Source: Phocaeicola_A sp964514145 (lineage in GTDB: Bacteria > Bacteroidota > Bacteroidia > Bacteroidales > Bacteroidaceae). From it: a stretch of 7,662 nt of DNA. The stretch lies in NCBI GenBank assembly GCA_964514145.1, contig CAZEPM010000091.1, forward strand, positions 1 through 7,662, given 5' to 3'. Position numbers and translations under genes: made by a program. A model generated the notes under the pieces. That model did not search any database and was not told where the DNA came from. It saw only the letters and a list, made by a program, of their open reading frames with translations. Position 1 is the stretch's first letter. Every line of letters starts with the position of its first letter. Below, one piece after another: positions 1-6,931 of this stretch.

Positions 1-107
1 TGTATTTATTTTTTACTTTGATATGTGCTATTCCTGTTTTGCATTATCTGTTACCGTATACAATGACAATGTTCGAACAAATACGAATAATATTTTGTTT
101 TCGGTAA
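1..107 (+). other. possible 3' end of a plus-strand gene (weak)
   Basis: One plus-strand frame is open from the left edge to a TAA at 105-107. It would encode about 34 residues, hydrophobic in the first half and ending in FCFR. The stop lies 17 bases before a hairpin with a T6 tract on the same strand, as expected for the end of a convergent gene. Against it, a second plus frame is also open up to a TAG at 110-112, and the stretch is AT-rich, so both may be open by chance. No family is recognised. If this is not coding, bases 1-123 are plain AT-rich intergenic DNA. Confidence 0.22.
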
Positions 108-123
108 TGTAGCCAAATAAGTA

Positions 124-163
124 AGCGAGATATTGTCAAGTGATAGTATCTCGCTGATTTTTT
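124..163 (+). terminator. intrinsic terminator hairpin, possibly shared by convergent genes
   Basis: Bases 124-138 pair with 141-155: seven outer Watson-Crick pairs (AGCGAGA with TCTCGCT), then eight inner pairs, two of them G-U. The nominal loop is two bases, or four (AAGT) if the last A-T pair opens. On the plus strand the stem is followed by GA and then T6 at 158-163, a classical intrinsic terminator layout. On the minus strand the stem is followed by TACTTATTTGG, a poorer tract, though the stem could still end or protect the efflux-operon transcript, whose last stop codon is about 135 bases upstream. Confidence 0.75.
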
Positions 164-184
164 CAACAAGGTTCCAAAGAATCC

Positions 185-295
185 TCATGCCCTTTTGATG
201 TTGTAGGCAACAGCAGCGGAAATACATTCACGGTATCCCCAAACATGCCTATATAAAAGTTTTTTCCACCTCCCTCTAACCGCTGTCTGTTTATT
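185..295 (-). pseudogene. possible remnant of a transposase 3' end
   Basis: A minus-strand frame of 36 codons ends in TGA at 185-187 and is closed upstream by a TGA at 296-298, inside the last codons of the channel gene. It has no start codon. Its last residues read ECISAAVAYNIKRA, preceded by a basic, aromatic stretch (RGRWKKLLYRHVWGYR). An Ala-rich helix ending in A-Y-N-(I/L)-K-R is common at the C-terminus of IS4/IS5/IS1182-type DDE transposases. That resemblance is the only evidence: no catalytic residues and no terminal inverted repeats are visible. If real, it is a truncated relic directly behind the efflux operon; otherwise it is chance. Confidence 0.3.
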
Positions 296-1616
296 TCAAA
301 TAGTCCATCACCTTGCCGCTGAGTTGCAGGAGGGAGATTTCGCAGATTTTGGCATCGTATTGCACGGAGAGAATGCGCTCTTCGTTGTCGAGCAGGCTTT
401 GTTGTGCTTCGCGCATCTCGATGCCGGAGAGCACGCCTTCCATGTATTGCAACATGGCGATTTCGTAGTTGTCCTTGGCCGTAATCAGGTTTTGTCGTTC
501 CAGCATGAGCAGTTCGATGTTGTTGCGATAGGCTTGCCATAGGTTGTTGAGATCGGCTCGCAGGCTTTGTTCCAGTTCGTCGCGTTCGAGTTGTGAGTTT
601 GTGATGGCCAGTTGTGCGTTGTTCTGTTCGCGTTTGCGGTTGCCGTCGAACAGGTTGAAGCCGATGGTTAGTCCGGCCGTGAGTCCCAGATTCTGGTTGC
701 GTTTGTAGGTTGAGGGTACGTCGTATTTGTTGAACGTGTATCCGTAGCTGCCGGTGAGCCTCAGGTACGGATAGTCGCGTGACATGACTTTCTTGTAGTC
801 GAGTCGGGCTACATTGATGTTTTGGTTTGCACGGAGCAGCGAAGCGTTGGTGGCGAGTGTAGCTTGCCAAAGTTCATCGAAATTGAGGTCCATGTTGACG
901 TCGATCAGTGAGTCGGGGATGATGAACATTTCGTCGACATCGTCAGCGGCCATCAGGGTATTGAGTGCGATGCGTGAGGTGTGGAGTGTTTCCAGCTGTT
1001 TGATGTATTGGGCGCTGTCTGCATTGTAGTCTACTCGTGCCTGTTTGTATTCCAGCAGCGAGGAGCTTCCTACGGCATGTCGGGTCTCGACGATACGCAT
1101 GCGCTCTTTCGACAGGGAGACGGCATAGCGGAAGTTTTTCAGTCGGATTTTCTGTTGCACGTAGTTGTAGTATTCCGAAGCCACGTTGGCAATCATGTCT
1201 TCAATGGCGATGCGGGTATTGGTTTCTCCGATGCGTTTCATCTCCTGCAACTGTTTATAGGTGGCGTGCATGTTGAATCCGTCAAAAATTGTCCAGTTCA
1301 GGTTAAGTCCGACGTTCACACTCTGGTCGTATACGCCGTTGTTTTTGGTTGTGATACCAGTTTCGCGGATTGTGTTTTCTGTGTTTTCGAGGGTGCCGGT
1401 GTATCCTCCGGAGAGCTCGAGCGTTGGTAGCAGGCCGGCGTTTGCCCACGTGGCGTTGTTGGCTTCTATTTGTTCCTCGTTGTGGGCGATGCGCAGCGAG
1501 AAGTTGTTTTCCAGTCCTTGCTCCAGACAATATTGCAGAGTGTAGAGCCGTTGGGCTTGTGCCGACAAGCCTATCAGACAGGCGATGGCAAGTGTGAGAA
1601 TATCTTGTTTTTTCAT
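291..1616 (-). CDS. TolC-like outer-membrane efflux channel (OEP family)
   Basis: This is the outer-membrane exit duct of the tripartite pump encoded just upstream; family members trimerise into a barrel plus a periplasmic alpha-helical tunnel. The protein has 441 residues, normal for the family. A Sec signal peptide is clear: MKK, a hydrophobic core, and an A-Q-A cleavage site after residue 21. The expected two-fold repeat is visible: LLPTLELSGGY (62-72) followed by WTIFDGF (108-114), and YPYLRLTGSYGY (282-293) followed by FNLFDGNRKR (320-329), each leading into long helices (about 115-220 and 325-425). The ATG overlaps the pump gene's stop as ATGA, which fixes the start and suggests translational coupling. 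It is the last gene of the operon. C13 lies within the hydrophobic core without a good lipobox, so I do not call it a lipoprotein. The family is certain; the substrate is not. Confidence 0.95.
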   Translation of the reverse strand: MKKQDILTLAIACLIGLSAQAQRLYTLQYCLEQGLENNFSLRIAHNEEQIEANNATWANAGLLPTLELSGGYTGTLENTENTIRETGITTKNNGVYDQSVNVGLNLNWTIFDGFNMHATYKQLQEMKRIGETNTRIAIEDMIANVASEYYNYVQQKIRLKNFRYAVSLSKERMRIVETRHAVGSSSLLEYKQARVDYNADSAQYIKQLETLHTSRIALNTLMAADDVDEMFIIPDSLIDVNMDLNFDELWQATLATNASLLRANQNINVARLDYKKVMSRDYPYLRLTGSYGYTFNKYDVPSTYKRNQNLGLTAGLTIGFNLFDGNRKREQNNAQLAITNSQLERDELEQSLRADLNNLWQAYRNNIELLMLERQNLITAKDNYEIAMLQYMEGVLSGIEMREAQQSLLDNEERILSVQYDAKICEISLLQLSGKVMDYLK

Positions 1617-4600
1617 TCTTTCAGATGCTTTTTAATTCGGTTAGTAGATACGTAGCTATAGATGGCCGGTACGATGTACATGGTGAGAAACGTAGAAACG
1701 ATCATGCCGCCGACAACGGCCGTTCCCATTGCGATGCGTTGGTTGCATCCTTCGCCGGAGGCAAAGGTCAGCGGCAACAGACCCAATATGGTGGCGGCGC
1801 TGGTCATCAGAATCGGTCGCAGGCGTTGCAGTGCGGCATCTTGTATGGCTTGCATCTTGTCTTCGCCCTTTGCTTGCTTCTGATTGGCGAATTCAACGAT
1901 TAGAATACCGTTTTTGGCTACCAGACCAATCAGCATAATGATACCGATTTGGCTGAATATGTTCATGGTGATATCGTTGAAATACATGAATATGAGAGCT
2001 CCGGCAATGGCCAGCGGTACGGTTAGCATGATGACCAATGGGTCTTTGAAACTTTCGAACTGTGCGGCCAGAATCAGGTAGATGAGCAGGATGGCAAGGA
2101 TAAAGGCGAACATCAGGCTTGAGGAGCTTTCGCGGTATTCCTTTGATTCTCCGGCGAGGGCGGTTCGGAAAGTGTCATCGAGCGTTTCTTTGGCAATCTT
2201 GTCCATCTCGTCCAATCCTTCTCCGATGGTCTTTCCTTCGGCCAGTCCAGCTGATATGGTTGCCGACACAAAGCGGTTGTAACGATAGAGCTTTGGCGGA
2301 GCCACTCCATTTGTTAGGTCTACCAAATTGTCCAGCTGAATCATTTCGTTGTTGTCGTTTCGGATGTATAGAGCTTTCAGGTGGGCAGGCGTGTTACGTT
2401 GTTGCCGGTTGATTTCGCCCAGGATTTCATATTGTTTGCCGTTCATGTAGAAATAACCCATACGCTGTCCGCTCAAACCATATTGTAGTGTCTGTGCGAT
2501 GTCGCGTGTGTTGACTCCCATTGTGTTGGCTTTGTCTCGGTTGATGTTGATCCGCACCTCGGGGTCACTGAATTTCAGGTCTACGTCTGCCATCTGAAAG
2601 GTGGGATTCGTATACACTTTCTCCAGGAATTCGGGTAGGATCTTTTCCAATTTCTCGATGTTGGTCGTCTGAAGAACGTATTGGATGGGCATGCCTCCGC
2701 GCCGTCCGCCAAATGACGATTGTTGTTGCACGAAAGAGCGTGCTTTGGTTTTCTTCTGTACGGCTTTTGACAACTGTTCGGCTACATCCATCTGACTATA
2801 GTCGCGGTCTTTCATGTCCCTCAACGTAATCTGGATGTTTCCACTACCGCTGGATACACGTGCTGTCACATTTTCGGCATCCGGAATGATGGAGTCGACC
2901 AACAGATTAATGTCTTCCGTATAGTCACGGATGTATTCGTACGTAACTCCTTCGGCACCGCTGGTACGAATCGTAATTTGTGATCGGTCTTCAAGTGGCG
3001 CCATCTCTGCAGGAATCGAGTTCCAGAGAATGCCAATCAAGATAAGCGTCACAATCATGAACGGTATGGTGTAGACGCGGTATCGCAATAAGGCTCGGAG
3101 AGAACTGCTGTACAGACGGTTGAGGCCGACGAAAAACGGTTCGGTCTTCCGGTAGAACCAGTTTTTTTTCTCTTGTCGTTTTAGCAATTTGGTTGCCAGC
3201 ATCGGGGTGAACGTCAAGGCGGCGAAGGCCGATATCAGAATACTGCCGGATATCACGAAGCTGAATTCTCTAAACAGTCGTCCGGTTGTTCCCTCCATAA
3301 AGACGATCGGGAAGAACACGGCTACGAGGGTGATGGTGGTAGAGATGACGGCAAAGAAGATTTCCTTTGAGCCTTCGATTCCGGCTTCTTTCGGATTCAT
3401 GCCTTGTTCAATACGGATGTAGATGTTTTCCGTCATCACGATGGCATCGTCGACCACAAGTCCTACCGCTAACACAATGGCCAGCATCGACAACACGTTG
3501 ATGGAGAAGCCGCCCACATACATCACAAAGAAAGCGCCGACCAAAGATACCGGTATGACGATACACGGAATCAGTGTCACGCGCCAGTCGCGCAAGAAAA
3601 GGAAGATGATTGCGATTACGAGCACGAAAGCCTCAAAAACCGTATTCTTCACTTCGTTGATGGAGGCGCGGATAAATCGGGTGTTGTCAAAGCCGTAGTT
3701 GTATTGGATGTCGTCGGGCAAGTCTTTCTCCATGGTTTTCATGCGTTCGTACACGGCATCGGCTATATCGATGTGGTTTGCTCCCGGTTGAGGAATAATG
3801 ACCACGCCGACCATCGGGATGCCGTTCATTTTCATGTAGCTTTGGATATCTGCGGCACCCAATTCCGCTCGTCCGATATCACTGAAGCGGACTACTCGGT
3901 TGTTACTTTTCTTGATGATGAGGTTGTTGAATTCTTCTGGCGTATGCATGAGTCCCATCATGCGGATGGTCAGTTCCGTTGTGTTTCCTTCGATACTTCC
4001 GGCCGGGAGTTCTATGTTTTCATCGTCGATCGTGCTTTTGATGTCCGTAGGCGTAATGCCATAGCCGGCCATCTTCACGGGGTCGAGCCATAAGCGCATG
4101 GAGTATTTCTTTTCGCCCCATATACTCACACTGCTCACGTCTTGGATGGTTTGTAACTGTTCTTTCACTGTCAGATCTGCAATCTCACTGAGTTCGAGCA
4201 GTGAACGTTTGTTGCTTTGCAAGGCAACCATCAGAATGGGGCTTGCGTCAGCATCCGACTTTGACACGGTAGGCGGGTCACAGTCGTCGGGCAAGTATCT
4301 TTGCGCTCTCGACACTTTGTCCCTGACGTCATTGGCTGCTGTTTCCAAGTCAACGGAAAGTTCGAATTCGATGGTGATGCGCGATTGTCCCTGCTGGCTC
4401 ACACTGGTCAGCGATCGGATACCCGGAATACCGTTGATGTTCTGTTCCAGCGGTTCGGTAATTTGATTCTCGATAACGTCGGCGTTTGCGCCCGAGTAGC
4501 TACAACTTACGGAGATGATCGGATTGTCGACGGAGGGATATTCGCGCACACCCAGATATGTATAGCTGATCAGTCCGAATAGGATGATGATAATGGTGAG

Positions 4601-4648
4601 TACGGTAGCCAATACAGGCCGGCGTATACTAAGTTCTGAAATGTTCAT
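1613..4648 (-). CDS. RND efflux pump, inner-membrane transporter (HAE1/AcrB family)
   Basis: A proton-driven antiporter that would feed substrates from the periplasm and inner membrane into the adaptor and channel. It has 1011 residues, slightly shorter than AcrB (1049). The order is TM1 (about 11-31), periplasmic domain 1 (about 32-333), TM2-6 (about 336-490), TM7 (about 527-545), periplasmic domain 2 (about 546-840) and TM8-12 (about 843-1000). Proton-relay residues are present: D400 and D401 in GLVVDDAIV (TM4), K912 in LVAKNGILIVEF (TM10), R942 and T949 in RLRPILMTS (TM11). This pattern and a single full-length pump gene favour multidrug HAE1 over heavy-metal (CusA-type) pumps. The ATG lies 12 bases after the adaptor's stop, and its TGA overlaps the channel's ATG. 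No frameshift or missing segment is seen. The actual drugs, bile salts or other substrates cannot be read from the sequence. Confidence 0.97.
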   Translation of the reverse strand: MNISELSIRRPVLATVLTIIIILFGLISYTYLGVREYPSVDNPIISVSCSYSGANADVIENQITEPLEQNINGIPGIRSLTSVSQQGQSRITIEFELSVDLETAANDVRDKVSRAQRYLPDDCDPPTVSKSDADASPILMVALQSNKRSLLELSEIADLTVKEQLQTIQDVSSVSIWGEKKYSMRLWLDPVKMAGYGITPTDIKSTIDDENIELPAGSIEGNTTELTIRMMGLMHTPEEFNNLIIKKSNNRVVRFSDIGRAELGAADIQSYMKMNGIPMVGVVIIPQPGANHIDIADAVYERMKTMEKDLPDDIQYNYGFDNTRFIRASINEVKNTVFEAFVLVIAIIFLFLRDWRVTLIPCIVIPVSLVGAFFVMYVGGFSINVLSMLAIVLAVGLVVDDAIVMTENIYIRIEQGMNPKEAGIEGSKEIFFAVISTTITLVAVFFPIVFMEGTTGRLFREFSFVISGSILISAFAALTFTPMLATKLLKRQEKKNWFYRKTEPFFVGLNRLYSSSLRALLRYRVYTIPFMIVTLILIGILWNSIPAEMAPLEDRSQITIRTSGAEGVTYEYIRDYTEDINLLVDSIIPDAENVTARVSSGSGNIQITLRDMKDRDYSQMDVAEQLSKAVQKKTKARSFVQQQSSFGGRRGGMPIQYVLQTTNIEKLEKILPEFLEKVYTNPTFQMADVDLKFSDPEVRININRDKANTMGVNTRDIAQTLQYGLSGQRMGYFYMNGKQYEILGEINRQQRNTPAHLKALYIRNDNNEMIQLDNLVDLTNGVAPPKLYRYNRFVSATISAGLAEGKTIGEGLDEMDKIAKETLDDTFRTALAGESKEYRESSSSLMFAFILAILLIYLILAAQFESFKDPLVIMLTVPLAIAGALIFMYFNDITMNIFSQIGIIMLIGLVAKNGILIVEFANQKQAKGEDKMQAIQDAALQRLRPILMTSAATILGLLPLTFASGEGCNQRIAMGTAVVGGMIVSTFLTMYIVPAIYSYVSTNRIKKHLKE

Positions 4649-4660
4649 AGGGCCGGGCGG

Positions 4661-5749
4661 TTATTGTTCAATGTTATCTAGTGTCACTTTCAAGCCCGTA
4701 CGCAGCTGCATGGTTCCCGATGTGATGATGGTATCTCCGACTTCGAGTCCTCGAATCACTTGTATTTTCGATTCCGTTCGTAGTCCGGTGATGACATCAA
4801 CGGGTTGCGCCGTACCTGATTTGTAGAGATACACTTTGTCCTTACCCATTTCGGGTACGATGGCTTCCGTAGGGATGGCGATCGCATCTTGGATTTCTTC
4901 CTTTTTGAGTTCGATGTTGACAAAATAGCCCGGCATGAGCTGTTGGTTGTGATTCGGATAGAGTGCGCGGACGGTCAGCTTGTGCAGCTCAGGGTCGAGT
5001 GCCGATTCCACAGCGTAGACTCTTGCCGTGTATTGGGTGATGTCGTTTCCGCTCATGGTAAAGGTGAGATTCGTGCCTCTTTTCACTTTATGGGCATCGC
5101 GCTCGGTGACGTCGAATTCAATCTTGAGCGGGATGGTTTTCGTGAGTTTGGCAATGATGGTGGTCGGGGTAGCATACGCACCGACGCTAACTTCGCGCAG
5201 ACCGATTACGCCATCAAACGGGGCACGCAGTTCGGTCAGTTTGATTTTCTCCTTCACGATGTCGATGTCTGCGTTCAGCGTCGCAAGGTCTGTCCGCACC
5301 TGTTCATAGGCTTCTTGGCTGACCGCATCGCGTTCGAGCAACGTTAGCTGACGGTGTACGCGGTCTTCGGCCAGTTTGACTTGTGCTTCCAGACGTCTCA
5401 GTTCGGCTTGCAGCTCAAGATCGTTCACCTTGGCCAGCAACTGTCCTTTTTTTACCGGTGTTCCTTCGTTAAAGTTTATCTCGACGATTTTTCCCGATGC
5501 TTCAAACGAAAGATTTACTTCCTCGTCCGGTATCAGGGTTCCGATGATCGGTTGCTTGTCGACCAAGGTCTCGGTTTGGATGATTTTTGCGTTGACGTTT
5601 AATACTCTGTTGTTTCTCGATTCTTGGGCGGCCATTTTGTCTGCGGCTGCCAGTTCTTTGTTTTCTTTAGGCATTTGCGAATAAATGCCCCAGCCGATTA
5701 GCCCCACACCAATTGCGGCTGTAAGTCCCCATTTTACTTTCTTATTCAT
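4661..5749 (-). CDS. RND efflux periplasmic adaptor (membrane fusion protein, AcrA/MexA family)
   Basis: The periplasmic adaptor that joins the pump to the TolC-like channel; 362 residues, typical for the family. An N-terminal hydrophobic segment (about 7-24) has no lipobox cysteine, so it is probably an uncleaved inner-membrane anchor, unlike lipidated AcrA. Next come the first lipoyl half (about 82-109, SGKIVEINFNEGTPVKKGQ), a coiled-coil hairpin (about 110-170), the second lipoyl half (about 171-203, LRAPFDGVIGLREVSVGAY), a beta-barrel domain (about 205-285) and a membrane-proximal domain (about 288-362). The hairpin tip holds R133, L137 and S144, an exact R-x3-L-x6-S motif known in MacA and AcrA to contact TolC. 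First gene of the operon. The ATG at 5749 is preceded by an A-rich leader, usual in Bacteroidetes, and by a possible promoter at 5764-5771. Confidence 0.96.
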   Translation of the reverse strand: MNKKVKWGLTAAIGVGLIGWGIYSQMPKENKELAAADKMAAQESRNNRVLNVNAKIIQTETLVDKQPIIGTLIPDEEVNLSFEASGKIVEINFNEGTPVKKGQLLAKVNDLELQAELRRLEAQVKLAEDRVHRQLTLLERDAVSQEAYEQVRTDLATLNADIDIVKEKIKLTELRAPFDGVIGLREVSVGAYATPTTIIAKLTKTIPLKIEFDVTERDAHKVKRGTNLTFTMSGNDITQYTARVYAVESALDPELHKLTVRALYPNHNQQLMPGYFVNIELKKEEIQDAIAIPTEAIVPEMGKDKVYLYKSGTAQPVDVITGLRTESKIQVIRGLEVGDTIITSGTMQLRTGLKVTLDNIEQ

Positions 5750-5763
5750 AGTTTTAACTTGTA

Positions 5764-5771
5764 CAAATATA
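5764..5771 (-). promoter_or_regulatory. candidate -7 box for the efflux operon
   Basis: On the minus strand bases 5771-5764 read TATATTTG, an exact match to the Bacteroidetes -7 consensus TAnnTTTG. No TTTG stands at the expected -33 distance, so this is only half a promoter. Use of this box would place transcription start about 10 bases before the adaptor ATG at 5749, an unusually short leader, so the real start may lie further upstream. Two such octamers, one per strand, occur in this AT-rich gap, so a chance match is possible. Confidence 0.4.
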
Positions 5772-5776
5772 AAGAT

Positions 5777-5815
5777 GCGCTTAATTTAGATTTGTTATCA
5801 TGATTAGCGTTTAAT
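5777..5815 (+). repeat. short direct repeats and palindrome before the efflux operon (operator candidate)
   Basis: GCGCTTAAT (5777-5785) and GCGTTTAAT (5807-5815) form a direct repeat with one mismatch in nine bases, 30 bases apart, close to three helical turns. Between and overlapping them are an 8-base palindrome, ATCATGAT (5797-5804), and ATTA-GCGTT-TAAT (5803-5815). The cluster lies just upstream of the -7-like box on the minus strand, where a regulator of the pump operon could bind. The elements are short and the region is AT-rich, so chance is a real alternative. Confidence 0.22.
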
Positions 5816-5873
5816 GAGTGAAAAGATATTAAGTCTTTTTTGCATATATACTCATAAAAGATGCAAGATCGAC

Positions 5874-6809
5874 TCAATAGGCTTGGCGATACTTACTCTC
5901 GTCCTTGTCTTCCAGAATGTTCAGATAGGAAGTGTAGCGTGATTCGCTGATCAGGTGTTTCTCAACGGCTTCGCGCACGGCACACCCAGGCTCGTGCAGG
6001 TGCATGCAGTCCGTATATTTGCATTGGGATGCGTATTGAAAGATTTCCTTGAAATAATGCCCTACTTCTTTCGGATCCATGTCAAACGTGCCGAATCCTT
6101 TGATTCCCGGCGTGTCTATCAGATATCCGCCTTCGTCGTCGATGGGATACATCTCGGAAAAGGTGGTAGTATGCATCCCCTTGTTGTGATAGGCTGAGAT
6201 CTCCCCCGTTTGTGCGTGAAACTCAGGATGGATGGCATTGATCAGTGTGGACTTGCCCACTCCCGAGTTGCCAGCAAACAGCGTGATTCTGTGTTCAAGC
6301 AGCGAGCGGATTTCGTCGACTCCCTCTCCACGGGTAGCCGAGATTTTGTAGCAGGGATAGCCGACATAGGCATATAGGTTGATCAGTCCGTCCAGATAGC
6401 GCAATTCGTCGTCATTGTAAAGGTCGGTTTTGTTGAAAATCAGGCTAGCCGGAATGCGATAGGCTTCCGCAGTGGCTAGAAAGCGGTCGATGAAAATGGT
6501 CGATATCTGCGGGTAGTTGACGGTGACAATCAGGAAGCATTGGTCTAGGTTGGCGGCAATGATATGCGATTGTTTCGAAAGGTTCGACGAACGGCGCACG
6601 ATGTAGTTCTTTCGGTCGGCTATGGCCGTGATGAAAGCCGTGCCCTCTTTGTTGGCAACGAGCTCTACACGGTCGCCCACCGTAACCGGATTGGTACTGC
6701 GGATACCTTTCAGGCGGAAGTTCCCTTTGATCTTGCAATCAATCAGTTGGCCGTCGTCGGTTTTGACCTGATACCAGCTGCCTGTGTTTCTGATGACTAG
6801 TCCGTGCAC
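5874..6809 (-). CDS. rsgA: ribosome small-subunit-dependent GTPase RsgA (YjeQ)
   Basis: A circularly permuted GTPase that acts late in 30S subunit maturation in the cytoplasm. With the GTG start at 6809 it has 311 residues, beginning M-H-G-L-V-I-R-N-T-G-S-W-Y, where family members usually begin. An N-terminal OB-fold (about 1-70) precedes a GTPase domain in permuted order: G4 NKTD (126-129), then G1 GNSGVGKST (180-188), G2 region GMHTTT (211-216) and G3 DTPG (232-235). The C-terminal zinc site C-x4-C-x-H-x5-C is complete (C263, C268, H270, C276). The frame stays open upstream to an ATG at 6872, adding 21 basic, aromatic residues unlike the family start; that ATG lies inside an inverted-repeat arm, so I prefer GTG. 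Upstream is frr, another translation gene; the downstream efflux operon is probably separately transcribed. Confidence 0.95.
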   Translation of the reverse strand: MHGLVIRNTGSWYQVKTDDGQLIDCKIKGNFRLKGIRSTNPVTVGDRVELVANKEGTAFITAIADRKNYIVRRSSNLSKQSHIIAANLDQCFLIVTVNYPQISTIFIDRFLATAEAYRIPASLIFNKTDLYNDDELRYLDGLINLYAYVGYPCYKISATRGEGVDEIRSLLEHRITLFAGNSGVGKSTLINAIHPEFHAQTGEISAYHNKGMHTTTFSEMYPIDDEGGYLIDTPGIKGFGTFDMDPKEVGHYFKEIFQYASQCKYTDCMHLHEPGCAVREAVEKHLISESRYTSYLNILEDKDESKYRQAY

Positions 6810-6863
6810 GTCGGGGCGTTTTCTTGGGAAGGTTCGTAATGAGAATTGTTTGCAATATAGATA

Positions 6864-6910
6864 CACACGCATGATGTTGAGGGCACTTGACGGTAAACAT
6901 GATGCGTGTG
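6864..6910 (-). repeat. imperfect inverted repeat between frr and rsgA
   Basis: CACACGCATGATG (6864-6876) and CATGATGCGTGTG (6898-6910) are inverted copies matching at 12 of 13 positions, with a G-G mismatch (C-C on the minus strand) between 6873 and 6901 and a 21-base loop. As RNA from the minus strand it would form a stem about 21 bases after the frr stop and about 54 bases before the GTG start of rsgA. No run of T follows it on the minus strand (TATCTATATTGC), so it is not a standard terminator. It could be an RNA stability or attenuation element, or a protein-binding site. Confidence 0.6.
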
Positions 6911-6931
6911 CAGGTTGTTCAGATAAGTTGC

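Noticed and set aside
214..285. CAGCGG (214-219) and CCGCTG (280-285) inverted pair as the channel gene's terminator
   Set aside because: Only 6 bp with a 60-base loop and no adjacent T tract.
163..870. 235-codon minus-strand frame overlapping the end of the channel gene
   Set aside because: Most of it is an Arg/Gln/Thr-rich out-of-frame reading of the channel gene. Only the part beyond 290 is outside a gene, and there a different frame looks more protein-like.
981..1430. 149-codon plus-strand frame antisense to the channel gene
   Set aside because: It overlaps a well-supported TolC-like gene and looks like a shadow frame rich in Val, Phe and Cys.
1554..1616. Lipoprotein signal around C13 of the channel protein
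   Set aside because: The residues before C13 do not form a good lipobox and the hydrophobic core continues past it to an A-Q-A type I cleavage site.
4889..5347. 152-codon plus-strand frame antisense to the adaptor gene
   Set aside because: It mirrors the adaptor's coding sequence and shows no family resemblance.
5787..5794. Plus-strand TAGATTTG matching the -7 consensus between rsgA and the efflux operon
   Set aside because: There is no -33 element at the right distance and no plus-strand gene downstream; it would drive only an antisense transcript into rsgA. A chance match in AT-rich DNA is likelier.
5840..5866. TTGCAT/ATGCAA inverted pair downstream of rsgA as its terminator
   Set aside because: The stem has only 6 bp with a 15-base loop, and on the minus strand it is followed by an A-rich rather than T-rich tract.
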